Below are positions 1 through 8,509 of a stretch of 47,220 nt of DNA, piece by piece. Source of the DNA: Actinomyces timonensis DSM 23838 (lineage in GTDB: Bacteria; Actinomycetota; Actinomycetes; Actinomycetales; Actinomycetaceae); the NCBI RefSeq assembly GCF_000295095.1, contig NZ_JH806632.1, positions 1,336,068 through 1,383,287 of the forward strand, written 5' to 3'. Below the pieces are notes generated by a model. It saw nothing but the letters and a program-made list of their open reading frames with translations. It searched no databases and was not told the origin of the DNA. Positions within the stretch are counted from its first letter, which is position 1. The number at the start of each line of letters is the position of its first letter. Position numbers and translations under genes: made by a program.

Positions 1-1
1 T

Positions 2-109
2 GCGGACTCCAGCCAGTCCGGCGCCTCCGCGGGCGCCACCGGCGCGGCCTCCGGCAAGGACGAGGACATCGTCGACGCCGAGATCGTCGACGACGAGGAG
101 TCCAAGTGA
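2..109 (+). CDS. dnaK: Chaperone DnaK, C-terminal end (partial)
   Basis: Only the last 35 residues are in the window. They form a Ser/Gly/Ala-rich stretch followed by an acidic tail containing DAEIVDDEE, which is the typical C-terminus of actinobacterial Hsp70. The stop codon overlaps the GTG start of grpE (GTGA), so translation is probably coupled. The identification rests on the tail and on the grpE-dnaJ-hspR order that follows. The ATPase and substrate-binding domains, and the operon promoter, lie upstream of the window. Confidence 0.9.
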   Translation, partial: ADSSQSGASAGATGAASGKDEDIVDAEIVDDEESK

Positions 110-762
110 GCACCGGCGCTTCCGCTCCCGAGGGCGACGGCGCCGGCCACGAGCCCATCGACCCGGGCCTGGCCGAGGAGGTCGAATCCGCCTTCGACGG
201 CGTCGACCTCGGCGCCGCCCAGGCGGCGGGCGCCCCGGGGCAGACGGCCCAGGCGGGCCCGGATGCCCAGGCGCCGCAGGGCTCGGAGGCCCCGGGGGAT
301 GAGTCCGATCCCCTGGCGGCCGCCCAGGCCGAGAACGCCCGCCTGACCGACGAGCTCGCCCGCGCCCGCGCGGACCTGTACAACCTCCAGCAGGAGTACC
401 AGGGCTTCGTGCGCCGCTCGCGCGAGTCGGTGGCGGGCCACCAGGAGGCAGGCGCCGCCGGCGTCGTCGAGGCCCTCATCCCGGTCCTCGACGAGGCCGA
501 GCTCGCCCGCCAGCACGGCGACCTCACCGGTCCCTTCGAGACCACGGTGACCAAGCTCGAGTCGATCCTGGCGGACAAGTTCTCCCTGGAGCGCTTCGGC
601 GCCGCCGGCGAGGCCTTCGACCCCACCATCCACGAGGCGCTCATGGCCGTGGAGTCCACCGAAGTCACCGAGCCGACGATCGCCCTCGTCCTCCAGCCCG
701 GCTACCGCCTCGGCGAGCGGGTCGTGCGGCCCGCCCGCGTGCAGGTCTCCAACCCGGCCTGA
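106..762 (+). CDS. grpE: Nucleotide exchange factor GrpE
   Basis: GrpE releases ADP from DnaK and resets the Hsp70 cycle in the cytoplasm. The 218-residue protein has an acidic, Ala/Gly/Pro-rich disordered N-terminus (about 1-68), a long helix of coiled-coil character (about 70-125, with ENARLTDELARARADLYN), and the C-terminal beta domain containing EAFDPTIHEALM and the end motif GYRLGERVVRPARVQVS, both GrpE hallmarks. The GTG start overlaps the dnaK stop by four bases, which decides the start. Length is normal for an actinobacterial GrpE. It belongs to the dnaK-grpE-dnaJ-hspR operon, whose expected regulator HspR is the last gene. Confidence 0.97.
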   Translation: MSTGASAPEGDGAGHEPIDPGLAEEVESAFDGVDLGAAQAAGAPGQTAQAGPDAQAPQGSEAPGDESDPLAAAQAENARLTDELARARADLYNLQQEYQGFVRRSRESVAGHQEAGAAGVVEALIPVLDEAELARQHGDLTGPFETTVTKLESILADKFSLERFGAAGEAFDPTIHEALMAVESTEVTEPTIALVLQPGYRLGERVVRPARVQVSNPA

Positions 763-786
763 GCCGGCAGCACTGGCGATACCGAC

Positions 787-817
787 GGCGCGGGCCCGGC
801 CCGCTCGGGCCCGCGCC
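787..817 (+). other. GC-rich hairpin in the grpE-dnaJ gap
   Basis: A perfect 12-bp inverted repeat (787-798 and 806-817, arm GGCGCGGGCCCG) encloses a 7-base loop. No T-run follows. It lies in the 162-bp gap between grpE and dnaJ, the only sizeable gap in this operon. It may be a partial terminator or an RNA processing site that lowers dnaJ and hspR levels relative to dnaK and grpE. That role is inferred. Confidence 0.5.
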
Positions 818-924
818 GCCGCCCGCCACCCGCCCCGGGCGCGCGTGCGGCAGACACCCAGACACTCAGATACCCAGACACAAGGAACGAACCAACGACC
901 ACCCCAGTAAGGAGGAGGTGACCC

Positions 925-1962
925 ATGGCCAGCCAGGACTGGATGACCAAGGACTTCTACGCGGTCCTCGGCGTCGCCAAGGACGCCGACTCCGCGGCCA
1001 TCAAGAAGGCGTACCGCAAGCTCGCCAAGCAGTACCACCCCGATCGCAACCCCGACGACGCCGTCGCCGCTGAGCGCTTCAAGGAGGTCGGCGAGGCCTA
1101 CGCGGTCCTGTCCGACCCCAAGGAGCGCGAGCAGTACGACGCCATCCGCAACATGACCGGCGGCGGCGCCCGCTTCACCGCCGGGGGCACCGGCGGCGGG
1201 GGCGGCTTCGAGGACATCCTGTCCTCCATGTTCGGCGGGGGCGGCAACGTCCGCTTCTCCACCGGCGGAGCGGGAGGCGCTGGCGGCGCCGAGCCCGATC
1301 TCGACGAGCTCCTGCGCATGTTCGGCGGCACCCCCAGTCCCACCCGGAAGAACGGCCGCCCCGGTGCCTTCAACTTCGGGGGATTCGGCGGCTTCGGCGG
1401 CACGCCCGAGGCCACCAAGGGCCCCGACGTCCTCACCTCCGCCACCCTGTCCCTGCGCGACGCCGTGGCCGGCACCACCGTGGAGCTCACCGCGGACAAG
1501 CGCACCATGACCGTGCGCATCCCCGCCGGCGTCCACGACGGCCAGAAGATCCGTCTGTCCGGCAAGGGCCGGCCCGGCAACCACGGGGGCCCCAACGGGG
1601 ACATGATCGTCACGATCTCCGTGGCCAAGCACCCCGTCTACTCCATCGACGGCGCCAACCTGCGCATGGACCTGCCCGTCTCGCTGGCCGAGGCCGCGCT
1701 CGGCGCCGACGTCGAGGTGCCGCTCCTGGACGGGACCACCAAGAAGGTCCGCATCAAGCCCGGGACCCCCTCGGGGACGGTCATGCGGATCTCCGGCGCG
1801 GGCATCGCCACCACCAAGCGCACCGGCGACCTGCTCGTCACCATCGAGGTCGCCGTGCCCAAGAAGCTCTCGAAGGCCGCCAAGAAGGCCCTCCAGGACT
1901 TCGACGCCGCCATGGAGGGCACTGACCCGCGCGCCACGCTGAGGGACGAGGCCGCGAGATGA
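925..1962 (+). CDS. dnaJ: DnaJ-family co-chaperone lacking the zinc finger
   Basis: This is the J-domain co-chaperone that stimulates DnaK ATPase activity and delivers substrates. The J domain spans residues 10-75 with the HPD motif at 38-40. A Gly/Phe-rich linker (about 78-160) and two C-terminal substrate-binding beta domains follow (from [15 protein letters not shown] to the end). No CxxCxGxG repeats are present, so it is a class II (CbpA-like) DnaJ although it sits in the dnaK operon. A near-perfect Shine-Dalgarno (TAAGGAGGAGGTGA, 908-921) precedes ATG 925. The stop overlaps the hspR start (ATGA). Length (345 aa) fits class II. Confidence 0.95.
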   Translation: MASQDWMTKDFYAVLGVAKDADSAAIKKAYRKLAKQYHPDRNPDDAVAAERFKEVGEAYAVLSDPKEREQYDAIRNMTGGGARFTAGGTGGGGGFEDILSSMFGGGGNVRFSTGGAGGAGGAEPDLDELLRMFGGTPSPTRKNGRPGAFNFGGFGGFGGTPEATKGPDVLTSATLSLRDAVAGTTVELTADKRTMTVRIPAGVHDGQKIRLSGKGRPGNHGGPNGDMIVTISVAKHPVYSIDGANLRMDLPVSLAEAALGADVEVPLLDGTTKKVRIKPGTPSGTVMRISGAGIATTKRTGDLLVTIEVAVPKKLSKAAKKALQDFDAAMEGTDPRATLRDEAAR

Positions 1963-2411
1963 GTGCCCGGCGAGCCTCGCGCGCCACCGGCCAGGGACTC
2001 GGCTTCCTCGCCGACGACGCCGCCGACCGCGCTGTCTATGTCATCTCCGTGGCCGCCGAGCTCGCCGGCATGCACCCCCAGACCCTGCGCCAGTACGACC
2101 GCCTCGGCCTCGTCAGCCCCGCCCGGACCTCCGGGCGGGGGAGGCGCTACTCCCACCGCGACGTCGAGCAACTGCGCCGTATCCAGGCCCTCAGCCAGGA
2201 GGGCGTCAACCTGGAGGGCATCGCCCGCATCCTCGACCTCGAATCCCGCCTGGAGGAGCTGGAGGGGGAGAACCGGCTCCTGCGCCTGAGGCAAGCCGCC
2301 GTCGAGAGGGTCTTCGCCGCGGCTGCCGACGGCGAGGTCCAGGTCGTGCCGTCCAGGGGAGGCCACCCCATCCGGATTGAGCGGCAGGCACCAGGCGCAC
2401 AGAGGCGTTGA
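1959..2411 (+). CDS. hspR: Heat-shock repressor HspR (MerR family)
   Basis: HspR represses the dnaK operon and clpB by binding HAIR inverted repeats, with DnaK as co-repressor (known from Streptomyces and mycobacteria). The protein has 150 residues. The MerR-type winged HTH (about 25-95) contains [19 protein letters not shown] and [17 protein letters not shown], and a leucine-rich helix follows ([18 protein letters not shown]). The ATG overlaps the dnaJ stop by four bases. Its predicted target is visible in the window: a HAIR repeat at 12757-12779 upstream of clpB. The C-terminus is basic and probably flexible. Confidence 0.95.
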   Translation: MSARRASRATGQGLGFLADDAADRAVYVISVAAELAGMHPQTLRQYDRLGLVSPARTSGRGRRYSHRDVEQLRRIQALSQEGVNLEGIARILDLESRLEELEGENRLLRLRQAAVERVFAAAADGEVQVVPSRGGHPIRIERQAPGAQRR

Positions 2412-2504
2412 GGCGCGCCGCGCGGGAAAAATAGGCCCCCACCTGGGCGAATGTTCTCGTGTCTGGGAAGGGAAACCCTCAGCTTCCACAGACATTCACC
2501 CACG

Positions 2505-2522
2505 GACGCTGTGCGGAGCGTC
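2505..2522 (+). terminator. Weak hairpin after the dnaK operon
   Basis: A 6-bp inverted repeat (GACGCT and AGCGTC) with a 6-base loop lies about 95 bases after the hspR stop. There is no U-tract. It may help end the dnaK-operon transcript, but the evidence is thin. Confidence 0.25.
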
Positions 2523-2585
2523 ATGCCATGACCATCCAATGACCTTGTAGTCTGAGTCAGTCACCCCTATCAAGGAGATCCCACA

Positions 2586-3053
2586 ATGTCTCAGCCGATG
2601 ACACCCGGCCAGCCCTACAACCCGCAGTCCGCGCCCTCCGCGCCCGGAGTCCCCGGTGGGTACCAGGCCCAGTACCAGCAGCCCCAGCCGGCGCAGTATG
2701 CCCCGGGCCAGCAGATGCCCGGCCAGCCCGGCCCCGCCAACCCCGCGGGCGGCTCGATGTTCAGCACCCTCCTCGACGGCACGTCGGAGTTCGCGGTCAA
2801 GAGCGGTAAGCAGATCATGCAGTTCGCCGTTATCGGCGTGCTCGTCGCCTGGGCCATGTTCTTCCTCGCTGGCCTGATCGACGCCGCGACGGGGATCGAT
2901 CTCGGCTCCTCCGGGAGCACGAAGTTCTTCACCGTCAGCTGGTGGGACGTCATCTTCACCCGCGGCATCGGCGGCCTGGGCGTCTCGCTGTTCGCCCTCG
3001 TGACTCTGCGCACCCTCCTCGACATCGCGCGTCACGGCGTCCCGCGCGCCTGA
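2586..3053 (+). CDS. Small membrane protein with Pro/Gln-rich N-terminus
   Basis: Function is not recognised. The 155-residue protein begins with about 55 residues of low-complexity Pro/Gln/Gly/Ala sequence. Two hydrophobic segments follow, about residues 78-100 (around VIGVLVAWAMFFLAGLI) and about 125-145 (GGLGVSLFALVTLRTLL), separated by a short polar loop. The layout resembles actinobacterial DUF4282-type membrane proteins, but I cannot confirm the family. AAGGAGA (2572-2578) lies 7 bases before ATG 2586, and a strong hairpin terminator follows at 3115, so it looks monocistronic. Confidence 0.75.
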   Translation: MSQPMTPGQPYNPQSAPSAPGVPGGYQAQYQQPQPAQYAPGQQMPGQPGPANPAGGSMFSTLLDGTSEFAVKSGKQIMQFAVIGVLVAWAMFFLAGLIDAATGIDLGSSGSTKFFTVSWWDVIFTRGIGGLGVSLFALVTLRTLLDIARHGVPRA

Positions 3054-3114
3054 GCCGTACCGCGCCCCACGGGTGCGAGATGGCTCGTCACACATGATGA
3101 CGCTTGCGCCGCAA

Positions 3115-3149
3115 GGCTGCCCCACTCCGTCTCTCGGGGTGGGGCAGCC
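3115..3149 (+). terminator. Hairpin terminator after the 2586 gene
   Basis: A 15-bp stem with one mismatch (GGCTGCCCCACTCCG at 3115-3129 against 3135-3149) encloses a TCTCT loop. CTCTCTACG follows, a weakly pyrimidine-rich tail. It isolates the small membrane protein from lysX. Confidence 0.7.
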
Positions 3150-3278
3150 CTCTCTACGCCGGGCGGCTGAGCGGCCACTGAAGCGCCTCGGCCTCGCGGA
3201 TGAGGGGGCCGCTGCCGCCTTGGGGGAGAATCACCCCATGCTCTCTGATCCCCGCCCCACTCCCTCAGGAGGACGGCT

Positions 3279-6200
3279 GTGACCAACCGTTCCGCCTTCG
3301 CCGTCCGCTTCCTGTCCCGCTACCTCTTCACCGCAGGCATCCTCTCCCTGCTCAACAGCACCTCGCTGTCCTCAGTTCCGGGCCTCGGCAAGGCGATGGA
3401 CATCGTCCTCACCTGGCTCATCCCCCTGCCGATCGTCGACTGGGTCTCAGCCGTCCTCCTGCTCCTGCTCGGCTCGGGCATCGCCCGGCGCAAGCGCGCG
3501 GCATGGATCATCATGCTCATCGGCGTCGCCTTCAGCGCGCTCGCCTTCACGGGGCTGCTCGCCTCGCTCCACATGGCCCCCGACAACCTCGCGGTCCCCG
3601 ACGCTAGATGGCCGCTCCTCGTCAACCTGCTGACGCTCGTGGCGCTCCTCATCCTGCTCGTGCGCCACCGGAAGGCCTTCAGCGTGCGGTCCCCGCGGGG
3701 CAATTCGGGTCGCGTCATCCTTGTCCTCATCGTCGGCATCGCCATCGTCCTACAGCTCGGGATCCTCGGCTCCTTCCTCTACACGGGTGTCGGCTGGAGG
3801 CAGGCCAAGCGCTTCCTCCTCGAGCTCGTCGCCAATCGATCCGAGCCCTCGCCCGTGCCCGAGTGGGTTTTCGCGCTCGTCGGCCTCGGGCTCGCCCTCA
3901 GCCTCCTCGCCGCCTTCGCCGTCCTGCTGCGCTCCCAGCGCAGCGAGGCCCGCCTCACCGTCGACGAGGAGATGCGTGTGCGCGAGCTCCTCGCGGCCCA
4001 CCCCTCCGACTCCCTCGGATACTTCGCCACCCGGCGGGACAAGTCCGCGTTCCTCTGCGAGCACGGCGGGGTCGTCTACCGGGTCGGCCTGGGCGTCGCG
4101 CTCGCCTCCGGCGATCCCCTCGGCGATCCCGCCAGCTGGGCCTCCTCCGCCCTGGCCTTCAAACGGCACGCCGAGTCCTACGGCTGGGTGCCCGCCGTCA
4201 TCGGCGCCTCCGAGGCCGGCGCGCGCGCCTACACCGAGGCCGGGCTGCGCGCACTGCGCCTGGGCGATGAGGCGGTCCTGTCCACCGCCTCGTTCGCCAT
4301 CAACAACCTGCCCGAGGTGCGCCGCGCCGTCGTCAAGCTCACCGAGCTCGGCTACACCACCCGGATCCGTCGGCACTCCTCGATCCCCGTCGGCGAGCTG
4401 GAGCACCTCGCCCGCCTGGCCGGGCACTGGCTCGACGGCGAGCCCGAGCGCGGCTTCTCGATGGCGCTGGGCCGCTTCGCCGACCCCTCCGACGGCGAGT
4501 GCGTCATGGTGGAGGCCCTCTTCCCCGAGGGCGACGAGCGCGGGACGATCGCCGGGCTCCTCTCCTTCGCACCCTGGGGCGCCGACGGCGCCAGCCTCGA
4601 CGTCATGCGCCGCCACCCCCAGGTGGACAACGGCGTCACCGAGCTGATGGTGTCCGCTCTCATGAACGACGGCCGCGAGCTCGGCATCCACCGCGTCTCC
4701 CTCAACTTCGCCGTCTTCCGCTCGGCCTTCACCGAGGGCTCGCGGATCGGCGCCGGTCCCATCCAGAGGCTCTGGCGGCGAGTTCTCCTCTTCGCCTCCC
4801 GCTGGTGGCAGCTCGAGGCCCTCTACCGCTCCAATGCCAAGTACGAACCCGAATGGGTGCCGCGCCTCATCTGCTACCCAGAGCCCAGCGACTTCACCCG
4901 GGTCGCCGCGGCCATGGGCATCGCGGAGGGCTTCGTCAACGCGCCCCGGTGGCTGTGCCCCGTGCCCGACCAGGACCGGCGCAGCGCGGAGGAGTCGGCG
5001 GCGCTCCTGGCCGCCAGTGCCGGATCGACGGTCGCGCGCCCCGAGCCCAAGCACTCCGACCAGCTCGTGGCCCGCGCCGCCACCCGCGAGGCCATGCTCG
5101 CCGAGGGGATCGAGCCCTACCCCGCGTCGGTGGGAGTCGACGCCGAGTGCGCCACCGCCGACGGCCCCTGCACCGTGGCCGGGCGGGTGCTCACGATCCG
5201 CGACCACGGCGGCGTCATCTTCGCCACCATGCGCGACGCCAGCGGCGACCTCCAGATCATCCTGGAGTCCGGGCGCGCTGGCGCCCAGTCCCTCGCCTCC
5301 TTCCGACGCCTCGTGCGCGGGGGCGACCAGATCGCCGTCCCCGGAACGATCGGGGCCTCGCGCACCGGGACGCGCAGCCAGCTCGCCGACTCCTGGATGA
5401 TGACCTCCAAGGCGCTGCGCCCCCTGCCGGACAAGCGCCGGGGCATCCAGAACCCCGAGGCGCGCGTGCGCCTGCGTCACGTGGACCTCATCGTCAACCA
5501 GCGCCAGCGCGAGATGGTTCGCTCCCGCTCAGCGGCGATCCAGGCCGTGCGCGACACCCTGCTGGGCCGGGACTACCTGGAAGTGGAGACACCGATCCTC
5601 CAGCCGGTCCACGGCGGCGCCAACGCCCGTCCCTTCCGCACCCACATCAATGCCTACGACCTCGACCTCTACCTGCGGATCGCCCCCGAGCTGTACCTCA
5701 AGCGCCTCATGGTCGGCGGCATGGGGAGGGTCTTCGAGATCGGCCGCAACTTCCGCAACGAGGGCGCCGACGCCACCCACAACCCCGAGTTCACGATGCT
5801 CGAGGCCTACCAGGCCCATGCCGACTACACCATCATGAAGGACGTCATGCGGGACATGGTCATCGCGGCCTCCCGCGCCGCGACCGGATCGACCATCGTG
5901 CGCGGCAGCGTCGACGGCGTCGAGCACGAGATCGATCTCGCCGCCCCCTGGCGCACCGTCACGATCGCCGAGGCGGTCTCAACCGGGCTCGGTGAGGAGG
6001 TCGGCACCGAGACGCCGGTGGCCGAGCTGCGTCGCCACGCGGACCGCATCGACATGCCCTACGACCCCAAGTGGGGCTGGGGCACGATGATGCAGGAGCT
6101 CTACGAGCACCTGGCCGAGGGAACCACGGTGGAGCCGACCTTCTTCTCCGACTTCCCAGCCGAGACCTCGCCGCTGACCCGCCAGCACCGGAGCGATCCG

Positions 6201-6491
6201 CGCCTGGCGGAGCGCTGGGACCTCATCATCTTCGGCTCCGAGGTCGGCACGGCCTACTCCGAACTGGTCGACCCTGTCATCCAGCGCGAGCGCCTGACCG
6301 CGCAGTCCCTGGCCGCGGCTGGCGGCGACCTGGAGGCGATGGAGCTCGACGAGGCCTTCCTGGCGGCCCTCGAGCAGGGCATGCCCCCCTCGGGCGGCCT
6401 GGGCATGGGCCTCGACCGCCTCGTCATGATGCTCACGGGAGCCTCGATCCGCGAGACCATCGCCTTCCCACTGGTCAGGCCGGGCCGGTGA
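3279..6491 (+). CDS. lysX: Bifunctional lysyl-phosphatidylglycerol synthase / lysyl-tRNA synthetase LysX
   Basis: LysX charges tRNA-Lys and transfers the lysine to membrane phosphatidylglycerol, which lowers surface charge and gives resistance to cationic peptides (known from mycobacteria). The 1070 residues comprise about six membrane segments (1-225), the DUF2156/MprF-type aminoacyl transferase domain (about 230-560), an OB-fold anticodon-binding domain (about 625-710) and a class II LysRS core. The core has motif 2 near 818 (FEIGRNFRNEGADATHNPEF) and motif 3 near 1040 (GLGMGLDRLVMML). AGGAGG (3267-3272) lies 6 bases before GTG 3279. It overlaps the next gene and is slightly shorter than the roughly 1170-residue mycobacterial protein. 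Confidence 0.96.
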   Translation: MTNRSAFAVRFLSRYLFTAGILSLLNSTSLSSVPGLGKAMDIVLTWLIPLPIVDWVSAVLLLLLGSGIARRKRAAWIIMLIGVAFSALAFTGLLASLHMAPDNLAVPDARWPLLVNLLTLVALLILLVRHRKAFSVRSPRGNSGRVILVLIVGIAIVLQLGILGSFLYTGVGWRQAKRFLLELVANRSEPSPVPEWVFALVGLGLALSLLAAFAVLLRSQRSEARLTVDEEMRVRELLAAHPSDSLGYFATRRDKSAFLCEHGGVVYRVGLGVALASGDPLGDPASWASSALAFKRHAESYGWVPAVIGASEAGARAYTEAGLRALRLGDEAVLSTASFAINNLPEVRRAVVKLTELGYTTRIRRHSSIPVGELEHLARLAGHWLDGEPERGFSMALGRFADPSDGECVMVEALFPEGDERGTIAGLLSFAPWGADGASLDVMRRHPQVDNGVTELMVSALMNDGRELGIHRVSLNFAVFRSAFTEGSRIGAGPIQRLWRRVLLFASRWWQLEALYRSNAKYEPEWVPRLICYPEPSDFTRVAAAMGIAEGFVNAPRWLCPVPDQDRRSAEESAALLAASAGSTVARPEPKHSDQLVARAATREAMLAEGIEPYPASVGVDAECATADGPCTVAGRVLTIRDHGGVIFATMRDASGDLQIILESGRAGAQSLASFRRLVRGGDQIAVPGTIGASRTGTRSQLADSWMMTSKALRPLPDKRRGIQNPEARVRLRHVDLIVNQRQREMVRSRSAAIQAVRDTLLGRDYLEVETPILQPVHGGANARPFRTHINAYDLDLYLRIAPELYLKRLMVGGMGRVFEIGRNFRNEGADATHNPEFTMLEAYQAHADYTIMKDVMRDMVIAASRAATGSTIVRGSVDGVEHEIDLAAPWRTVTIAEAVSTGLGEEVGTETPVAELRRHADRIDMPYDPKWGWGTMMQELYEHLAEGTTVEPTFFSDFPAETSPLTRQHRSDPRLAERWDLIIFGSEVGTAYSELVDPVIQRERLTAQSLAAAGGDLEAMELDEAFLAALEQGMPPSGGLGMGLDRLVMMLTGASIRETIAFPLVRPGR

Positions 6492-7117
6492 GACGCTGGG
6501 TTCTGGCCCTCAGCGCCGTCGTCCTCTACAACACCTGGCTGGCCTGGCCCCTCAACGGCAGCCCTGACGCCCTCCTCGGCTACCTCTCCGAGCTCGCCGC
6601 CGCCGACCAGCCCTTCGCCTGGTTCTTCCGCGCCGCCGACATCGCCGCGGCCGCCGTCTTCGCGATCATCGCCCTCACGGGCTGGCGGGGCTGGGAGGCT
6701 TGGCTCGGGCAGCCCTGGTCCCGGCGCCTCGCCGTCGCCCTGGCCGGGGTGGCGCTGGGCACGGCCCTCGATGTCATCTTCAAGCTGCCCTGCGCGGAGA
6801 GCCGGGACGCCGCCTGCGCCGCCACGCCGAGCCTCCAGAGGCATTTCCATGAGGCCGCCTCGGTCATCACCTCGACGGCGCAGGTCGCCATGATCGCGTT
6901 CGTCGCCCTGGCGCTCGCGGCCCGCAGCGGATGGACCCGGCTCGCCCGGCAGGTGGCCTGGCTGGCTGGAGTGGTGAGCGCGCTGCTGCTGTCCAGCGTG
7001 GCCGCGCCCTATGTGCTCCGAGGCGCGCAGGGACCTATCCAGATCATCCAGATCCTCCTATGCTCACTATGGATCGCCTACCTGGCATGGCACCTACCCC
7101 AGGAGCAACATGACTGA
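6488..7117 (+). CDS. DUF998-like integral membrane protein
   Basis: The 209-residue protein has about six hydrophobic segments, starting with LALSAVVLYNTWLAWPL, and a loop CAESRDAACA between segments 3 and 4. Topology and motifs resemble DUF998 (Frag1/DRAM-like) membrane proteins; this family call is by eye. The GTG start at 6488 overlaps the lysX stop by four bases, so translation is coupled. I chose it over upstream in-frame codons because those lie inside lysX. A role in lipid remodelling or in Lys-PG handling together with LysX is inferred from the operon only. Confidence 0.85.
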   Translation: MRRWVLALSAVVLYNTWLAWPLNGSPDALLGYLSELAAADQPFAWFFRAADIAAAAVFAIIALTGWRGWEAWLGQPWSRRLAVALAGVALGTALDVIFKLPCAESRDAACAATPSLQRHFHEAASVITSTAQVAMIAFVALALAARSGWTRLARQVAWLAGVVSALLLSSVAAPYVLRGAQGPIQIIQILLCSLWIAYLAWHLPQEQHD

Positions 7118-7949
7118 CGCGCAGGACCGGTGGGAGGCCCGGCTCGCCGAGCACACCGTCTACCGCCGCCCGGGCGGCGGGCCCGCCGTCGTCCTTCTCA
7201 ACGGGTGCGGGCTGGCCTCGGTGGCCTGGGACGCCGTCGTCGAGGCCCTGCCGGGTCGCGCCATCATCGCCGTCGACCGCCCGGGCCGCTGCGGCACCGT
7301 CAACGATGGCCTCCCCGATCTGCGCCAGGAGGCGCGCATCCTCTCCCGGATCATCGGCGACGACGCCCCGGCGATCGTCGTCGCCCACTCCATGTCCTCC
7401 TTCCAGGCCGAGGCGCTGGCGCGCCTGCACCCGCAGGCGGTCAGCGGGATCGTCCTCGCCGACCCGGCGGTGGAGGCGAGCGCCCACTCCGGCAGGCTGC
7501 GCCGCGCGGGGGCCGCGAGCATCGCTCGCGCGCTGGGCTCGGCGGTCCGGGCCGAGCCCGTGCGCCGCGTGGCGGCGGCCGCGATCCGCTACGGGATGCG
7601 CCACGAGACCTCCCATCCTGAGGCCCTCGACGACGAGCTGTGGCGCGCTTGCCACGACACCCCCGAGGCGCTGGCCGCCTCGGCTGCGGAGCTCGCCTCC
7701 TACGGAGGCCAGGCCGCCGATCTTGCCGCGCTACGGGCTGAGCAGGCGGCGCCCGCGGCGGCGCCCGCGATCCTCCTGGAGGGCAAGCCCTTCCACCCAG
7801 CGGGCCAGGAGGAGACTCTCGAGGCCGCCTTCTCCCATCTGGAGATCAGGCGGGTGCCGCAGTCGCGCCACCTCATGATGCTCGATGCGCCCGAGGAGAT
7901 CGCCCGGGCCGTCGACGACCTCGGCACGGCCGCCGCGCCCGAGGCATAG
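7110..7949 (+). CDS. Alpha/beta-hydrolase in the lysX operon
   Basis: This is an alpha/beta-hydrolase fold protein of 279 residues. The nucleophile elbow is A-H-S-M-S with Ser94 in place of the usual G-x-S-x-G. A likely acid is the Asp in VLADPAVE, and the likely catalytic His is His254 in SRHLMML. An oxyanion region with LLNGCGLAS lies near residue 32. There is no signal peptide. ATG 7110 overlaps the end of the upstream gene by 8 bases, so it is the third gene of the lysX operon. It could hydrolyse an aminoacyl-lipid ester, as AcvB/VirJ and PA0919 do elsewhere, but sequence alone does not show the substrate. Confidence 0.88.
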   Translation: MTDAQDRWEARLAEHTVYRRPGGGPAVVLLNGCGLASVAWDAVVEALPGRAIIAVDRPGRCGTVNDGLPDLRQEARILSRIIGDDAPAIVVAHSMSSFQAEALARLHPQAVSGIVLADPAVEASAHSGRLRRAGAASIARALGSAVRAEPVRRVAAAAIRYGMRHETSHPEALDDELWRACHDTPEALAASAAELASYGGQAADLAALRAEQAAPAAAPAILLEGKPFHPAGQEETLEAAFSHLEIRRVPQSRHLMMLDAPEEIARAVDDLGTAAAPEA

Positions 7950-7960
7950 CGCCGCCGCGC

Positions 7961-7985
7961 GTGCGGAGTACGGAGTACTCCGCAC
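7961..7985. terminator. Hairpin after the lysX operon
   Basis: A perfect 10-bp inverted repeat (GTGCGGAGTA at 7961-7970 and 7976-7985) with a 5-base loop begins 11 bases after the hydrolase stop. It is probably the first of two terminators between convergent genes. Confidence 0.6.
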
Positions 7986-8016
7986 GGCCGGCCCTCGCGC
8001 CACCGCCCGCAGCGCG

Positions 8017-8053
8017 CGTGGGGCCCCCGCACGTCGTGCGCGGGGGCCCCACG
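8017..8053. terminator. Strong GC-rich bidirectional hairpin
   Basis: A perfect 14-bp stem (CGTGGGGCCCCCGC at 8017-8030 and 8040-8053) with a 9-base loop lies between the plus-strand hydrolase and the minus-strand antitoxin-like gene. It probably terminates both. Confidence 0.7.
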
Positions 8054-8117
8054 TTCTGGCGGCTGGGCCGCCGTGCTCATCAGCGCGAGCGGGTCGGCGT
8101 CGCTGCGCCGCTGGGTG

Positions 8118-8342
8118 TCACTCGTTGCCGATCTTGGAGTCGGCGGCCTCGACGGCGGAGTCGATCTTCTCGTCGAACTTGCCGCCGGTGACCTTCTTGG
8201 CGGCACCAGCCGCGGCACCGAGGACCTTGTCGCTGACGCCCTCGGCCTTGTCGCTCTTGAGCGCCTCGCCGGCCTTGCCCGCCAGGTCGCCAGCCTTGCC
8301 GGCGAGGTCGCCGGCCTTGTCCTTGAGGTCATCGATTCCCAT
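8118..8342 (-). CDS. MT0933/Rv0909-like antitoxin family protein
   Basis: The 74-residue, highly charged, helical protein begins MGIDDLKDKAGDLAG. It has KAGDLAG repeats and ends GKFDEKIDSAVEAADSKIG, matching the MT0933_antitox family (Rv0909, the antitoxin of the Rv0909-Rv0910 pair). I take ATG 8342 rather than the in-frame start nine codons upstream because AAGGGA lies about 8 bases before it. No SRPBCC-type toxin (Rv0910-like) is adjacent, so it is an orphan here, and a general stress role is equally possible. The internal repeats are also visible in the DNA (about 8270-8320). Confidence 0.7.
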   Translation of the reverse strand: MGIDDLKDKAGDLAGKAGDLAGKAGEALKSDKAEGVSDKVLGAAAGAAKKVTGGKFDEKIDSAVEAADSKIGNE

Positions 8343-8509
8343 GATGTGATCCCTTCCGTCGGGGGACACCGCGCCGGGCGGCGCGTGCCTGACATGATGG
8401 AATCAGACACAGTCCCATAGGGCAAACTGACCACGTCGCTGCCATGTCGCGGGAAGTGCGAATGGGTGCTCCGGATCGGCCGGTGCCTGGCTTGGGCGAG
8501 GCCTCCGGA

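Noticed and set aside
3750-5480. Long minus-strand open frame opposite lysX (and similar ones opposite nadE, clpB and cysS)
   Set aside because: These are shadow frames typical of high-GC genes. They are rich in Gly, Val, Asp and Arg and show no domain pattern.
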